A DNA stretch of 64,000 nucleotides, taken from positions 131,501-195,500 of the forward strand of contig CANXME010002521.1 of NCBI GenBank assembly GCA_948144175.1, read 5' to 3'. Source of the DNA: Closterium sp. NIES-65. Its lineage: Eukaryota > Streptophyta > Zygnematophyceae > Desmidiales > Closteriaceae. Shown piece by piece: positions 53,194 through 63,996 of this stretch. The position numbers were made by a program, and so were the translations under genes. The notes under the pieces are model-generated. The model had not been told where the DNA came from. It saw only the letters and a list, made by a program, of their open reading frames with translations, and did no database searches. Numbering within the stretch: the first letter of the stretch is position 1; each line of letters opens with the position of its first letter.

Positions 53194-53595
53194 TATTACA
53201 ATATGGAGTTGTATGAGAAGGCATTCCTATATGTTGCAGGAGCCAACTCTACCGAGTACGATCTCGAGGAGTCAGAAGAGTCGAAGCGACTCATCAACTG
53301 TATGACCAAGACCGAAACATTTGAAATGAAAAGAGCGGGAACATGTTTGAAACGGGTTACCGCTCCGCACGATTTTGAATTCGCTGCAAGAAGGGAGTGT
53401 ACCCCTTAGAGTACATGGCTAGTCTAGGTCTTTTCGTATTCCCTTGTATTCTTATATAGACTCAATGTATGCATGCTATCATCAATCTCAGTCATTTACA
53501 TTCACTATGACCTGAGTTCTTTACTTTCGCAGCAACACTACTCTGCGATCAACCCTGAATGATCCTTCACTTATGTCCCACTTGGGATTGTAATA
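53194..53595 (+). repeat. 5' LTR of copia B1
   Basis: Begins TATTACAATATG (3' copy: TGTTACGATATG, so the terminal TG has mutated). It ends GATTGTAATA. It carries the conserved GTACCCCTTAGAGTAC hairpin and TATATAGA. Confidence 0.9.
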
Positions 53596-53602
53596 TGGTA
53601 TT

Positions 53603-54960
53603 ATGAGCTATCAAGGATTCTTCGCAACTTCACTCCCGAGAAAATCGCCGAACCAAGATCTGGCGAGTGGCACACGCTCCAAGACCAAGATGGCCAGAGG
53701 ATCCGGAGGCCAAGCAAATCTGACGGGCGAAGGACAAACCAATCCAGCTGCGACAAATGAGGCGACAACCACGATCGGCACTACCGCACTCGAGCAGTTA
53801 TTCGCTCGACTCTCATATATGGAGAAAGAACTCCAAGATCCGCGCAAGGCGATGCAGGAACATCTTCCCAACTAGCTCAACCTGGACAACCGGCTGCAAA
53901 GCCGTGATACCGCCGCGTACACCTTCGCCCTCGACACAGACAAATCAACAACTACTGCCCCCCGTCCAAGTGATGAAGTCATCAATTCTGCGCAACCACG
54001 CTTCCTCAGCGTTTCGAAGATTAAGACTTATCCCGCATTTGACGGCAACGCTTTTTATACATGGAGTTTCGAGCTTGATCTCCTCCTACAAACAACACAG
54101 ATCTACCATTATTTCGAGAGCTCCTACTCTAAACCGGCGGAAGACACCGACGACGCCAGGGCTCAGTACTACAACAAGTCCCTCATGGCATACAGTGTGC
54201 TGCTACGAAATATGACGTCTGCGGAACAACTCAGCATTCGCTCCTACAAAGAGAGCGCCACTCCAGCCTTGGAAGCCTGGAAGCACCTTGTTGAGGTTTA
54301 TCAGCCGAAGGACTCGGTCACTACCAGCTGGCTCCTGCAGCAACTCATGGAGACAAAGATGGGGCACGGGGAGAAAGCGAATTCTTATATTAACCGTTGT
54401 TGCAACATCCGTGACCAGATCACGAAGCATGGGAGCGCAATCTTGGAAGAGATCTTCGTCAACATAGTCCTCCAAGGACTCGGGCCAGAGTGGAAGCCCT
54501 GCAAAGTGCGACTCGACAGCGAGGAATCCTCTCAGAAGCCGCGCTATGCACCGCACTCCTGACTGAACAGCAGGACATGGACTCAAGCAGAACAAGCTCC
54601 GCGCCGCGCCGAGAGCGCCTCGCCTTCTACACAGACAACCGTGAAGAGCGACAACAACCAAGGCGCCACTATTGCAAAATATGCAAAATCTTTGGACACT
54701 CAACGGTTCGATGCAAATCCCGATCCAACTATCGCCCCTTGAATTCCACTCACCATAATAACTGGGTCGGCCGACAAGACGCTCGTCATTCTCAGCCTCA
54801 GCATCAGACATCTCGTCCCCTGCGCAACATCAACATCACCAGCCACAAGGACCTCAATCAAGAGCTCCTAGAAACATCATCGCGAATATGGCGACACGAT
54901 GTCGTCGCACTGCTGAACCAGACGAAGAGGACGAGCTCCACGGAGAGCTGATTGAACTAG
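53603..54960 (+). pseudogene. Gag of copia B1
   Basis: Pieces in three frames: MSYQGFFATSLPRKS at 53603; the UBN2-type core at 54185-54560 (LRNMTSAEQLSIRSYKES; ATPALEAWKHLVEVYQPKDS; LLQQLMETKMGHGEKANSYI); and a zinc knuckle CKICKIFGHSTVRC near 54673. Frameshifts near 53875 and 54550 separate them. Confidence 0.85.
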
Positions 54961-55229
54961 AAGAGGGATAGAACAATACCCTCACGGAGAACCACTACTA
55001 TCGGTACGATGAAGATGAGCAAGATTGGCATCTGCCAATAACACTGCGGGAAAGCCCGCCACATGAAAATCAGCATTACGTACCTGTGGGATGGAAAGAA
55101 GATGAAGACACATCCTTCCACAAAAGCTACAAAGCGACCTTGGTGACTCCACGACTCGCGCTACTTCAGCGCAAAAACAACACCGACTACCATAACACCT
55201 GGTACCTACATAGGTGATGCGAGCAGCAC

Positions 55230-56782
55230 ATGGTGGGATCTGTTCGCTACGTCTGGAACCTCAGCCGCGCTCCCGCCACCTACGTCACCGTCGCCAACAA
55301 TGAGCAGCTGCGTGCCAATACACAAGGCATTGTGGTCCTGCAAGCACGAGACAGCAACACACACATCTCGTTCCATGACGTGCTCTATGTCCCGGACCTT
55401 CGCTTCAACCTACTCTCAGCAGGGCAACTCACAGACTGCGGAGTCATGATCGCCACGGATCCAGAGACTCGCGAGCTCCTCCTTACCTACGCCCCGCCGG
55501 ACACCCCTGAGTTGCGCAAGTATCTCGGACAAGCTCGGTCGATCAACGGCATCTATGTCCTGGACTTCGACATCCCGAGCTGTCAAGCTTCATCAGACGA
55601 GCTCGTGGAACTCATTCCCCCTGACTTCCCCTTCATGAGCCAGGAGTCATGGCAGCACCCAGACGGACGGCCGTGGATTCGCCACAGCCCTCATCCTCAC
55701 GAGATCAGCTTGCATGAGCCCAACATCAACAGTGCACCACCTGCCACACACCCACGGCAAGCCGCACAAAGCAAGTGGAGAAAGAGTATGTGGCAATTCA
55801 GGAGGCAGAGAGTGCTGAGGCAGAACCCACAGGCATGACACACGAGGAGCTTGCCGTGTCAACTAATCGCATCTTCGGCGAACCAAACGATAGGTTCGGG
55901 CAAAGGCGGGTGGAACGACCAACACCACATTCGGAGACACTTCGGTTCATCCTTCGAGCCAACACCGGCACCTTCGACGGGGAAGGACGCCCGCGCCCCT
56001 ACCCTCGCGACGTCTATCGCACGGAGATTGACCCGGCCTGGAAAGATCCTGACGCAAAGGAGGAACTAAGCGTCAAGGAATAACGAGACAAGGCCAAGGC
56101 AGAGAAGAAGCAGAAGCTCTATGAGGAGCGCATAGCGGACGGTTGGGACAAAGCATCAGCGCGACGTGGGGCTTGGGGAGATGAAGATTACGAACCGGAA
56201 GAAGGTGCAACCTGGTGATCCGCCACTGGAGCATGGGGATCCAATGCTAGCGGCATGTTCACCTCGGGAGGATGGGGAAATCTCGAACCCGAAGAAGGCG
56301 AACTCAATCAAGAAGAGTTGGAAGAAGCCGAACGGGAGATGCGCGCTGAGCGAGGAGAAGAATCTCCGCGAGTCGCCATTCTGCTTGGCCGTCCCCCGCG
56401 CATTCGTGAACCCCCTCGTTCGCCTCATTGCTGGTACAACCCCTGGTCAGAGATTGAGGAGGGGAATGTGCCACCAACTCCTCCGCACGACTCTCTTGGT
56501 CCAACCTCACAACCAGATCCATTCGCCCGCTTCATCGAAGGCACAATGACTCCGCTCAACATCATCCCCGACCGTAAATTATGGGCGCTCTATCTTACAA
56601 CGGCACTTGCAAAAGGGGAGATAGCAACAGAAGCAGAAGTAGAGGAGCCGGACAACGAAGCAGAACCAGGAGAAGAGGAAGAACCCCCACTCCAGATCCT
56701 GCAAGTAATGGAAGCAGAAGCAGCAGAGCATTACGCTCGCTATAAGCGCACCTCCGGCATCCGTGCGGAAGACGATCTCTAG
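55230..56782 (+). pseudogene. Protease-side region of B1 with an acidic insert before integrase
   Basis: 55230-55600 matches the region after the copia protease (FHDVLYVPDLRFNLLSAGQL). From about 55640 to 56782 the sequence encodes acidic, Pro- and Trp-containing protein (MSQESWQHPDGRPW; GGWGNLEPEEGELNQEELEE; ALYLTTALAKGEIATEAEVE) in two or three frames. It ends in a stop directly before HQRLGHPLPQTL, the gag-pre-integrase motif at 56783. I do not recognise a family for the ~1.1-kb acidic part. Confidence 0.65.
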
Positions 56783-57780
56783 CACCAGCGGCTAGGTCAC
56801 CCCTTGCCCCAGACTCTCGCCAACTGTCTCCGCGCCAAAGTCTTTCCTCCGGGAGCACTGCTGCGTCCCAACGGCACGGAACCCCACAACACCCCATATC
56901 CGATCACCTGCACTGTCTGCCCCACAGCCGCGCTCTCCCACAGCGCCTACCCCTCTCTGGAACCAAGCACCAATCACTACAAGAAGCTCGAGAAAGTGTA
57001 CAGCGACTTCATCGTGCTCACCTTCGACGACATCAACGGCGAGAAATACATGCTCACCTTCATCGACGCCTACTCACGACACGTGTGGATCGCCAACGTT
57101 GACGCCCGTTCCAAAGCTCCAGAAGTTTTTCGCATCTGGCTCGCACACGCGCAACGGCAATCGGGGAGGAAGCTGAAAATTGGCAAAGCGATGGGGTAAA
57201 GGAATTTCGCAGCAACGAGCTGGAGAGCATCCTTACCAAAAAAAGGATCAAGCATGAGATCTCTCCCCCCTATGCCCACCAGCAGCAAGGCGTCGCAGAG
57301 AGGGTTAACTGCACCCTCATGACGAAAGTGCGCGCCCTCATGAATCAGTCCGGCCTACCCAAGAAGTATTGGCCCTACGCCATGAACCATGCGGTGCATC
57401 TGCACAACCTTCTCTCCACCACCGCCAACAGAGACAATCTTTCCCCTCATATGAAGTGGACCGGCTCAAGGGGAGATCCCTCTATGCTGAGGGTCTGGGG
57501 GTGCATGGTTCAGTATCGGCCGACCTCAGCCACAATCGGCAAGTTCGCTCATCGTGCGCGCTGGGGAATTCATCGGGGCCTCAGCAATGAGCACAAAGGC
57601 TAGCTCATTCTCGACATCGACAGCAAGGAGGTTGCTCCTGCGCGTGATGTTTTCTTCTACGAGCGGCTCACCTTGAAGTAGTGGATCGAGGACGAACGCC
57701 GCAACGAGGCACGCGGCTACGTCAACAGCGGCCGCAGCTTCGCGTCTCCAGAAGACGAAGCGGCACTGGACCGCGATGAC
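56783..57780 (+). pseudogene. Integrase of copia B1
   Basis: Pre-integrase HQRLGHPLPQ, zinc cysteines (CTVCP), core start YSDFIVLTFDDINGEKYMLT, then a frameshift near 57180. The E motif is YAHQQQGVAERVN, followed by LPKKYWPYAMNHAVHLHNLL. The middle Asp motif (normally DNGxEF) reads GVKEFRSNEL and is lost. Confidence 0.85.
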
Positions 57781-58059
57781 GCCGATGAACATCCAAGCGT
57801 ACCACCTCGCCCACACAACGACGACGACGATGACAGCGACGACGCTTCCGCGCCAGGGCCATTACAACGCCAAGCTGGGCCAAGTACCGTCTCACCCGGC
57901 TACGAGAGCAGTGACGACGACGTGGTGGAAGTCACCACCAACACCACAGACACTGCTAACGTGTCCGGTCTACAGCTTCTCGGCGTGCACATGTCCGTCA
58001 CTACTCTCTCGCGCGCGTGCTGTCAACACAAGAATTCGCGCCAAGCCCTCACCGGCCCT

Positions 58060-58740
58060 CACGCCATGGATTGGCGTGCCGCGATGGATGCGGAGCTAAA
58101 GGCGCTAGAATCTTGAGACACATGGGTCCTAGTCGATCGTGCAGCAGTGAAGGGGAGGAGGGTGCTCAGCGGAAAATGGGTTTTTCACTTGAAGACCAAC
58201 TCTGACGGAACCATCGAATGTTTCAAAGCACGCTGGGTCGTACGCGGGTACAACCAATGCCACGGCATCGACTTCGATCAAACCTTCGCTCTCGTCAGCC
58301 ATCACACCTCCGTCAGGATTCTACTCGCCATTGTCGCCGCTAAGCATCTGCCACTGCGACAGATCGACGTAAAGAACGTGTTCTTATACACGTTGGTGAA
58401 TGCCACCATCTTCGTGGAACAGCTACACACATACGAAGAAGAAGATTCACGGGTCTGCCAGTTGAAGAAGTCCCTCTACGGGATAAAGCAGGCGCCTCGT
58501 CTCTCGCAGCAGCATCTGCACAACATTCTCCTGGAAATCGGATTCAAGCAGCTGCCGTACGACCCGGAAATGTACTGCCTTCACTTCAGCGGTGATTACA
58601 TTCTCCTGACAGTCTACGTCGACGACCTGCCTGTACACAGGCACCTGCAACAAACTCCTTGACCAGTTTGAGGAGAACCTGGCAGCGCGTTGATTTCACC
58701 ATGAACCACAACGTCAAGCAATTTTTGGGGCTGAACATTA
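58060..58740 (+). pseudogene. Reverse transcriptase of copia B1
   Basis: DWRAAMDAELKALES, then after a stop GKWVFHLKTNSDGTIECFKA, RWVVRGYNQCHGIDFDQTFA, LRQIDVKNVFLYT, CQLKKSLYGIKQAPR and YVDD at about 58616. A frameshift follows the YVDD box. Confidence 0.88.
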
Positions 58741-59083
58741 CCTACGCGCCAAAAGCACCATCTGTCAGCCTCCAAGTATGCAGAATAGCTGGGAGAACGC
58801 GCATTTCACCCGCACCACTCACTAAACCCCAACGCCAACCTTACCGCCCCCTAGAGAAACAACACCGGACAACAAACCTCCCTGCGGCACTCTTCAACTA
58901 TACCAGCAGCAACTGGGTTGCCTGCTGTTCGCATTTGTCACCTGCCGACCCGACCTTTCGTACATTGCCAGCCAACTGGCGCAGTATACACGCAAGCCAG
59001 CAGCTGAGAACCAGCTGGACCTGGAGCGTGCCCTACAGTACTTCATCTCCACACCTGACATCGAGCTCTCCTACTCCACGCTG

Positions 59084-59428
59084 TGTCAGAGGTCCACTGG
59101 TGATCCCCGATTGATCCTAGGGAAGGGTTACAGGCATGTTGGCCTAGGGGGTTATGGGCGCTTTGACCCGCTACTTAACAAGCCCTTTTATCCCAATGGT
59201 CTAATGGTTGGGATTCTGACATGGTATCAGAGCGAAGGTCTCGGGTTCGAATCCCAGTGTGTGCACTTCGGACATCCCAGTGCGGGAGGGTGTCAGAGGT
59301 CCACTGGTGATCCCCGATTGATCCTAAGGAAGGGTTACAGGCATGTTGGCTTGGGGGGTTATGGGCGCACTGACCCGCTACTTAACAAGCCCTTATATCC
59401 CAATGGTCTAGTGGTTGGGATTGTGACA
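59084..59428 (+). mobile_element. TRIM element T1 (terminal-repeat retrotransposon in miniature) nested in B1
   Basis: Two 138-bp LTRs (59084-59221, 59291-59428) with TGTCA/TGACA ends flank a 69-bp internal domain. The primer site TGGTATCAGAGC at 59222 matches initiator tRNA-Met fully, and a purine tract GCGGGAGGG precedes the 3' LTR. CGCTG duplications flank it (59079-59083, 59429-59433). It has no coding capacity. A box-like TGGTCTAATGG (59197-59207) and B box GGTTCGAATCC (59244-59254) are 36 nt apart. The LTRs differ at about 8 sites. Confidence 0.95.
59197..59254 (+). promoter_or_regulatory. Putative tRNA-type Pol III promoter in TRIM T1
   Basis: The A box TGGTCTAATGG ends the 5' LTR region; the B box GGTTCGAATCC lies in the internal domain and is a perfect consensus. 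Between them TCTGA-CATGGTA-TCAGA forms a 5-bp stem with a 7-nt loop, like an anticodon arm, overlapping the primer site. TTTT at 59186-59189 lies just upstream of the A box. Confidence 0.6.
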
Positions 59429-59463
59429 CGCTGACAACAACCTCCTTCAATCTCAATGGCAAC

Positions 59464-59946
59464 GTGGATGCAGATCACGCCGCTGATCCTGCAAATCGAC
59501 GGTCTCGAATCAACTTTGTTTTTCGCCTAGAACCAACTGGGCCAATCTCCCGGAACTCACAGAAGCAGGAGCTGGTTGCCCTGTTATCGGCTGAAGCAGA
59601 ATACATCGCCGCGTCAGCAGCAGTTTGCGAAGGCCAGTACCTGCAGGAGCTGCTACAGGAGGCAAAAATCCCAACTTCGCCCACCTTTCGCCTTCACTGC
59701 AACAACTAGAGTGCCATCAGGATTGCGAACAAGCCAGGTTTCGTGAACCGCAAGAAGCACATCGCGCTTCGGTACTTTTCGTCAAGAACGAAATTGACAA
59801 AGGGAAAGTTGACCTCGCATATTGCCCAACCACCGAGATGGCAGCAGACTTTCGCATATTGCCACGTCAGCAGTACAAGCACTGCTCTGACCTCACCGGA
59901 GTAGTCAAGCGAGTCAGCTCCTCCCGCGCCCAAGAATGAAGGGGAG
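59464..59946 (+). pseudogene. RNase H of copia B1
   Basis: ADPANRRSRINFVFRLEPTG, then ELVALLSAEAEYIAASAAVC, LQELLQEAKIP, a stop after HCNN, and IRIANKPGFVNRKKHIALRY. A frameshift follows near 59780. It ends before the 3' LTR at 59947. Confidence 0.88.
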
Positions 59947-60359
59947 TGTTACGATATGAAGTTGTATGAGAAGGCATTCCTGTATGCTGCAGAAGTTGAC
60001 TCTACTGAGTATGAAGTCGAGGAGTCAGAAGAGTCGAAGCGACGCAGCAACCGTCTGACCAAGACCGATGCAGGCAGAAGAAAAATTGAAATGAATAGAG
60101 CGAGAACAGGTTTGAAACGGATTACCGTGCTGCACGGTTTTGAATTCGCTGCAAGAAGGGAATGTACCCCTTAGAGTACATGGCTAGTCTAGGTCTTTTC
60201 GTATTCCCTTGTATTCTTATATAAACTCGATGTATGCATGCTATCATTAATCTCAGCCATTTTCATTCACTCTGACCTGAGTTCACTACTTCCGCCGCAA
60301 CACTACTCTGCGATCAATCCTGAACGATCCTTCGCTTAAGTCCCATTGGGATTGTAACA
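59947..60359 (+). repeat. 3' LTR of copia B1
   Basis: 413 bp, TGTTACG...TTGTAACA. It has a TATATAAA box near 60218 and, upstream of it, the inverted repeat ATGTAC/GTACAT at 60162-60181. Confidence 0.93.
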
Positions 60360-60439
60360 AAATCTCACGCTACTTGACCGGGAAAGATCCCCTGCCAGCA
60401 CATACACTCAAAACGAGTCACTAGGAGCTTGAACATATA

Positions 60440-61387
60440 TGGGTTTAGATGTACAAATCATGAACATGTAGCAACTCTTTCTTTGCGCACAAACCAAGCC
60501 AAAATTGCTCTTATAGATGTATTTGAGCATGAGCCATCATAATATTTGAAAACAAACAGATTGTTAATGTATTTTCCTACACCTTTGGGGAGCATTTGCC
60601 GGCAAAAACAGTCGTAATCATATGTGCCGAAGTTTTCTTTGAGCACGAACCAAGCTGAAATTGTGTTAATAGGTGTATTTGAAAATGAGCCACCTGAATA
60701 TGCAAAAACATTTAGGTTGTTCAATGGTTTTTCCTACGCCTACAGGGATTTATGTGAATTCAATGCATTTGTTGGAAAAAAACCACTGTAATCATGTGTG
60801 TCGAACTTTCTTTGAGCACGAATCAAGCCAAAATTGCTCAAGTGTTCAATGTTTTTTCCTAAGCTTATGGGGATCTATGCGCATTCTTTGCATTTGTCGC
60901 CAAAAAAATCCAGCAATTATAGGTGCCAAACTTTTCTTTGCGCACAAACCAAGCCAAAATTGTCAGTAGATCTGCACTGTGGATGCCCGATTGATCTTGG
61001 AGAGGGTTACAAGCACGTTCGCCTGGGGGGTTATGGGCGCACTGACCCGCTACTGAAACAAGCCCTTTTATCCCAATGGTCTAGGGGTTGGGATTCTGAC
61101 ATGGTATCAGAGCGGTCTCGGGTTCGTTTTCCGGTATATGCACATGTAGGCCGTTGCCGCTGTGCTTAGTCCTAGGCCTCCTAGTGTGGGGGGTGTCAGT
61201 AGATCTGCACTGTGGATGCCCGATTGATCCAGGAGAGGGTTACAGGCGCGTTCGCCTGGGGGGTTATGGGCGCACTGACCCGCTACTGAAACAAGCCCTT
61301 TTATCCCAATGGTCTAGTGGTTGGGATTCTGACAAAAATTGCTCTGATAAGTGTATTTAAATATGAACCATCAGAATATGCAAAAAG
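60440..61387. repeat. AT-rich degenerate satellite, about four monomers, split by TRIM T2
   Basis: The landmark CTTTG-GCAC-AA-CAAGCC-AAATTG recurs near 60481, 60636, 60808 and 60936, and its continuation resumes after T2 (TTGCTCTGATAAGTGTATTT). Spacings of ~130-170 bp show irregular monomers. No coding content; composition is unlike the surrounding GC-rich elements. Confidence 0.8.
60961..61334 (+). mobile_element. TRIM element T2, inserted in the satellite
   Basis: LTRs of 141 bp (60961-61101, 61194-61334) differ at about five sites and resemble those of T1. TGGTATCAGAGC follows the 5' LTR; a G-run precedes the 3' LTR. AAAAT flanks both sides (60956-60960, 61335-61339). The B box is decayed (GGTTCGTTTTCC), while the A-box segment reads TGGTCTAGGGG in the 5' LTR and TGGTCTAGTGG in the 3' LTR. 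TTTT precedes the A box in both LTRs. Confidence 0.95.
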
Positions 61388-61517
61388 TGTCAAAACATTA
61401 TAGCTTATACATTTATGTAGGCAGTAGTGGGGTAGCCCATAAGGGGTACAACCCAATTAGGGTTAGTACTTGTACCCAACTCTTTCATAGTTCAATCATT
61501 CTCGTTCTCTTTTCTCA
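61388..61517 (+). repeat. 5' LTR of copia A4
   Basis: 130 bp; A2-like sequence with TTAGGGTT. Confidence 0.93.
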
Positions 61518-61559
61518 TGGTATCGAGCAGGTTCCCTAGTGGGAACTGTTCCTAGGGCC

Positions 61560-62290
61560 CACCGACTTTTTTTTTTCCTGCCCGCCGAGGCGCGTCCCGC
61601 CCCTGCCCGAAGCGCGCTTAGGGTCGCGCCTTCCCTAGCGGCCCCGTCGCGTCGCCCTTAGCGGCCCGTCGCGCCGCCCTTAGCGGTCCCATCGCGCCGC
61701 CCTTCGCGGCCGCGTCGCGCCGCCCTTTCGCGGCCCCGTCGCGCCGCCCTTTCGCGGCCCCGTCGTACCGCCCTCAGCGGCCCGTTGCCGCCCTCCCTCT
61801 GTGGCCCGTCGCCGCCCTTTCACCTGCGGGCCCCGTCGCTGCCCTTGCAGCGGCCCCGTCGCCGCCCTTACAGCGGCCCTATCGCCGCCCCTGACGCGGC
61901 CACGTCGCCGCCCTCACAGCGGCCCCGACGCCGCTCTTCCAGCGACCCCGCCGCCTCTTTCAGCGGCCCCGTCACCGCCCTCCCCTTACAGCCCAACGCC
62001 CCCCTTACAGCGGCCCTCCCGCCGCCTCCTCTGCGGCCCCGTCGCTGCTCACTTAAGCGGCCCCGCCGCCCTTCGCGGCCCCGCCTTCCTTAGCAGCACA
62101 GCCGCCCAGCAGCCGAGCCGCCGAGCCGCCCAGCAGCCTAGCCACCGAGCCGCCCAGCAGCTGAGCCGCCGAGCCGCCCAGCAGCCGAACAGCCAAGCCG
62201 CCCAGCAGCCGCGTCGCCGAGCCGCCTGAGCCGCCGAGTTGCCGAGCCGCCGAGCCGCCAAGCCACCCGAGCCGCCCTGTCTGGTAAGAG
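61560..62290 (+). repeat. GC-rich tandem leader of copia A4
   Basis: Units around GCGGCCCCGTCGCCGCCCTT, then GAGCCGCCGAGCCGCCCAGC. Similar in kind to the A3 leader. Confidence 0.8.
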
Positions 62291-62351
62291 CAGCGCCTCT
62301 ATCACTGCACTGCCCTTACCCTACTGTTCGCGCTACTAGTCTACTGCAGTC

Positions 62352-62931
62352 ATGGCTACCCCTAGTGTCCTCACTTTTGACGCTGAGGGTCGGGCCATTG
62401 ACTTTGACGTCAGGGTAGATGACCTGCAGCTTTTCCTACAGTGCGATAGGGCAGACGGTCTCTCCTCTTTCACCTCACCTCTGGTGCCTCTCTTGCCCCA
62501 TCTGCTGCCGCGGCCGACCTCGTTGGGCTTGAGTCGGTCGGTGCGGCGTCTACCCCTAGCGGGAGACGCCGCCCTGGCAAGGTCAAGGGGGGCGAGGGCG
62601 CTGGAGGAGCTAGCGGGGGGGGGGAGGCGGCGGTGGAGGAGGGTGGAGGGGGTGGGGTGGCGGTGGGGGGTGGTGGCGGGGGTGGAGGTGTCAGTGGCGG
62701 TAGTGGAGGCAGAGGCGGCGGCGGCGGCGGCGGTGGCAGTGGGAGCGGAGGTGGCGGGGAGGTGGCGGCGATGGAGGAGGCGGTGGTGGAGGAGGTGGAG
62801 CTGGTCGGGGTGGCGCTGCGCAGAGGGTCGGCTCTGGTGGTGGTCAGCGCCAGCAGCAGCAGCAACAGCAGCGCACTCGTGACATCCCCCCCCTCAGCAG
62901 CTCCGTCAGTTGTACGCTGCACGCCAACAGG
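62352..62931 (+). pseudogene. Internally deleted gag of copia A4
   Basis: MATPSVLTFDAEGRAIDFDV is intact, but after DGLSS the sequence jumps to the segment before the Gly tract, losing about 200 codons of core Gag compared with A1. The Gly/Val-rich tract follows in a shifted frame. Confidence 0.85.
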
Positions 62932-63996
62932 GTGGGGGTACTGGTCCGTGCACCTACGTCCTTCGCACCGGCGACTGCGCGGGGTGAGCAGTGTGGGGGT
63001 GCGCACTCCACCCAGCGCTACTTTGGCCGCGTGACGGACGCTTGGCGTCACCAGTTCCCGGAGGCCACTGAGATCCCTCGCTGGGGCGAACTGTCTAGGG
63101 TGGGAGTAGCTGTCTTTGACCTTGACTTTGATGCTATTCTTGCTGCCATGTATGCTGTGACTATTAGTGATGAGGGTGACTGTTACCGGTGTTTTCCGCC
63201 CGACCCGGGCATTGAGACTGTTGCTCTAGGTACAGGTGAGGTTGCTGCTCTAGGTGCTAGCGAGGCTGCTGCTCTAGGTGCTCGTGCGTCTGCTCCCTCA
63301 GGTGCTGGTGAGTCTGCTCTCTCAGGTACTACGTCGGCTTCGGGCCTCCACACCTTCACCCTTGACTCGGGGGCTTCTCGCTCCTTCTTTCCAGACCGCA
63401 CCACACTCACGCCGCTTGGCCGGCCAGTTGCAGTCTCTCTGGCAGACCCCTCTGGGGGTCCTGTCCTTGCTCACTACTCCATTGTCCTCCCGTGTCCGGC
63501 GGCCCCCTCTTGCACCCTGTCTGGTGTTTACCTCCCCTCATTCTCGACAAACTTGGTGAGTGGTGCTGACCTACAGGATGCAGGGGTTCACCAGTTCACT
63601 CCTGCGAGTCAGCGGGTGACCCACTGCACGGACGCTCGGACAGGCCGACACCTGGCCACGTTTACACGTCGGCCGGGGTCGAGCCTGTACACACTGACCA
63701 CTGAGTCTCCTCCAGTCACTGCGTCTGGTCAGGTAGCTGCGTCGCGTCAGGTATTTGCTGCAGCGTCCAGGTCTGGTCCTGAGTCTGCCCCCTGCTCGTG
63801 TCGCCTCCTGTCTCCCCAGACTCTCCTCTGGCACCACCGCCCTGGTCACCCCTCTCTGCTTCGTCTCCGAGGCATGGCCTCCCGTCTCCTTGTCTCTGGT
63901 CTTCCCCGGTCCCTCCCTCCCCTTCCTCCGGGGCCTAGCCCTACCTGCGTCCCCTATGTCGAGGGGCGGCAGCGGGCTGCCCCTCACTCCTCCTAG
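62932..63996 (+). pseudogene. Gag C-terminus to Pol of copia A4, in one frame, stop at 63994
   Basis: This frame runs without a break from the zinc-type segment (GEQ/GGAHSTQRYFGRVTDAWR) through ALSGTTSASGLHTFTLDSGA into protease and the integrase zinc region (LLWHHRPGHPSLLRLRG). It shows that gag and pol share one frame in this family. The third Cys of the cluster is Tyr here. A TAG at 63994 replaces the CAG found in A2. Confidence 0.88.

Larger units (their letters stand above)
53194..60359 (+). mobile_element. Ty1/copia LTR retrotransposon B1, old and disrupted
   Basis: 5' LTR 53194-53595 (402 bp), 3' LTR 59947-60359 (413 bp), clearly diverged from each other. AAATC flanks both ends (53189-53193, 60360-60364). 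The primer site TGGTATTATGAGC follows the 5' LTR. Gag has a CCHC knuckle, and the order protease region, integrase, RT (YVDD), RNase H is copia. It differs from family A in LTR, Gag and RNase H. A TRIM is inserted at 59084-59428. Confidence 0.93.

Noticed and set aside
59191..59262. Functional tRNA gene in the TRIM
   Set aside because: A and B boxes and an anticodon-like arm exist, but no acceptor stem pairs, position 33 is not T, and the T stem is weak.
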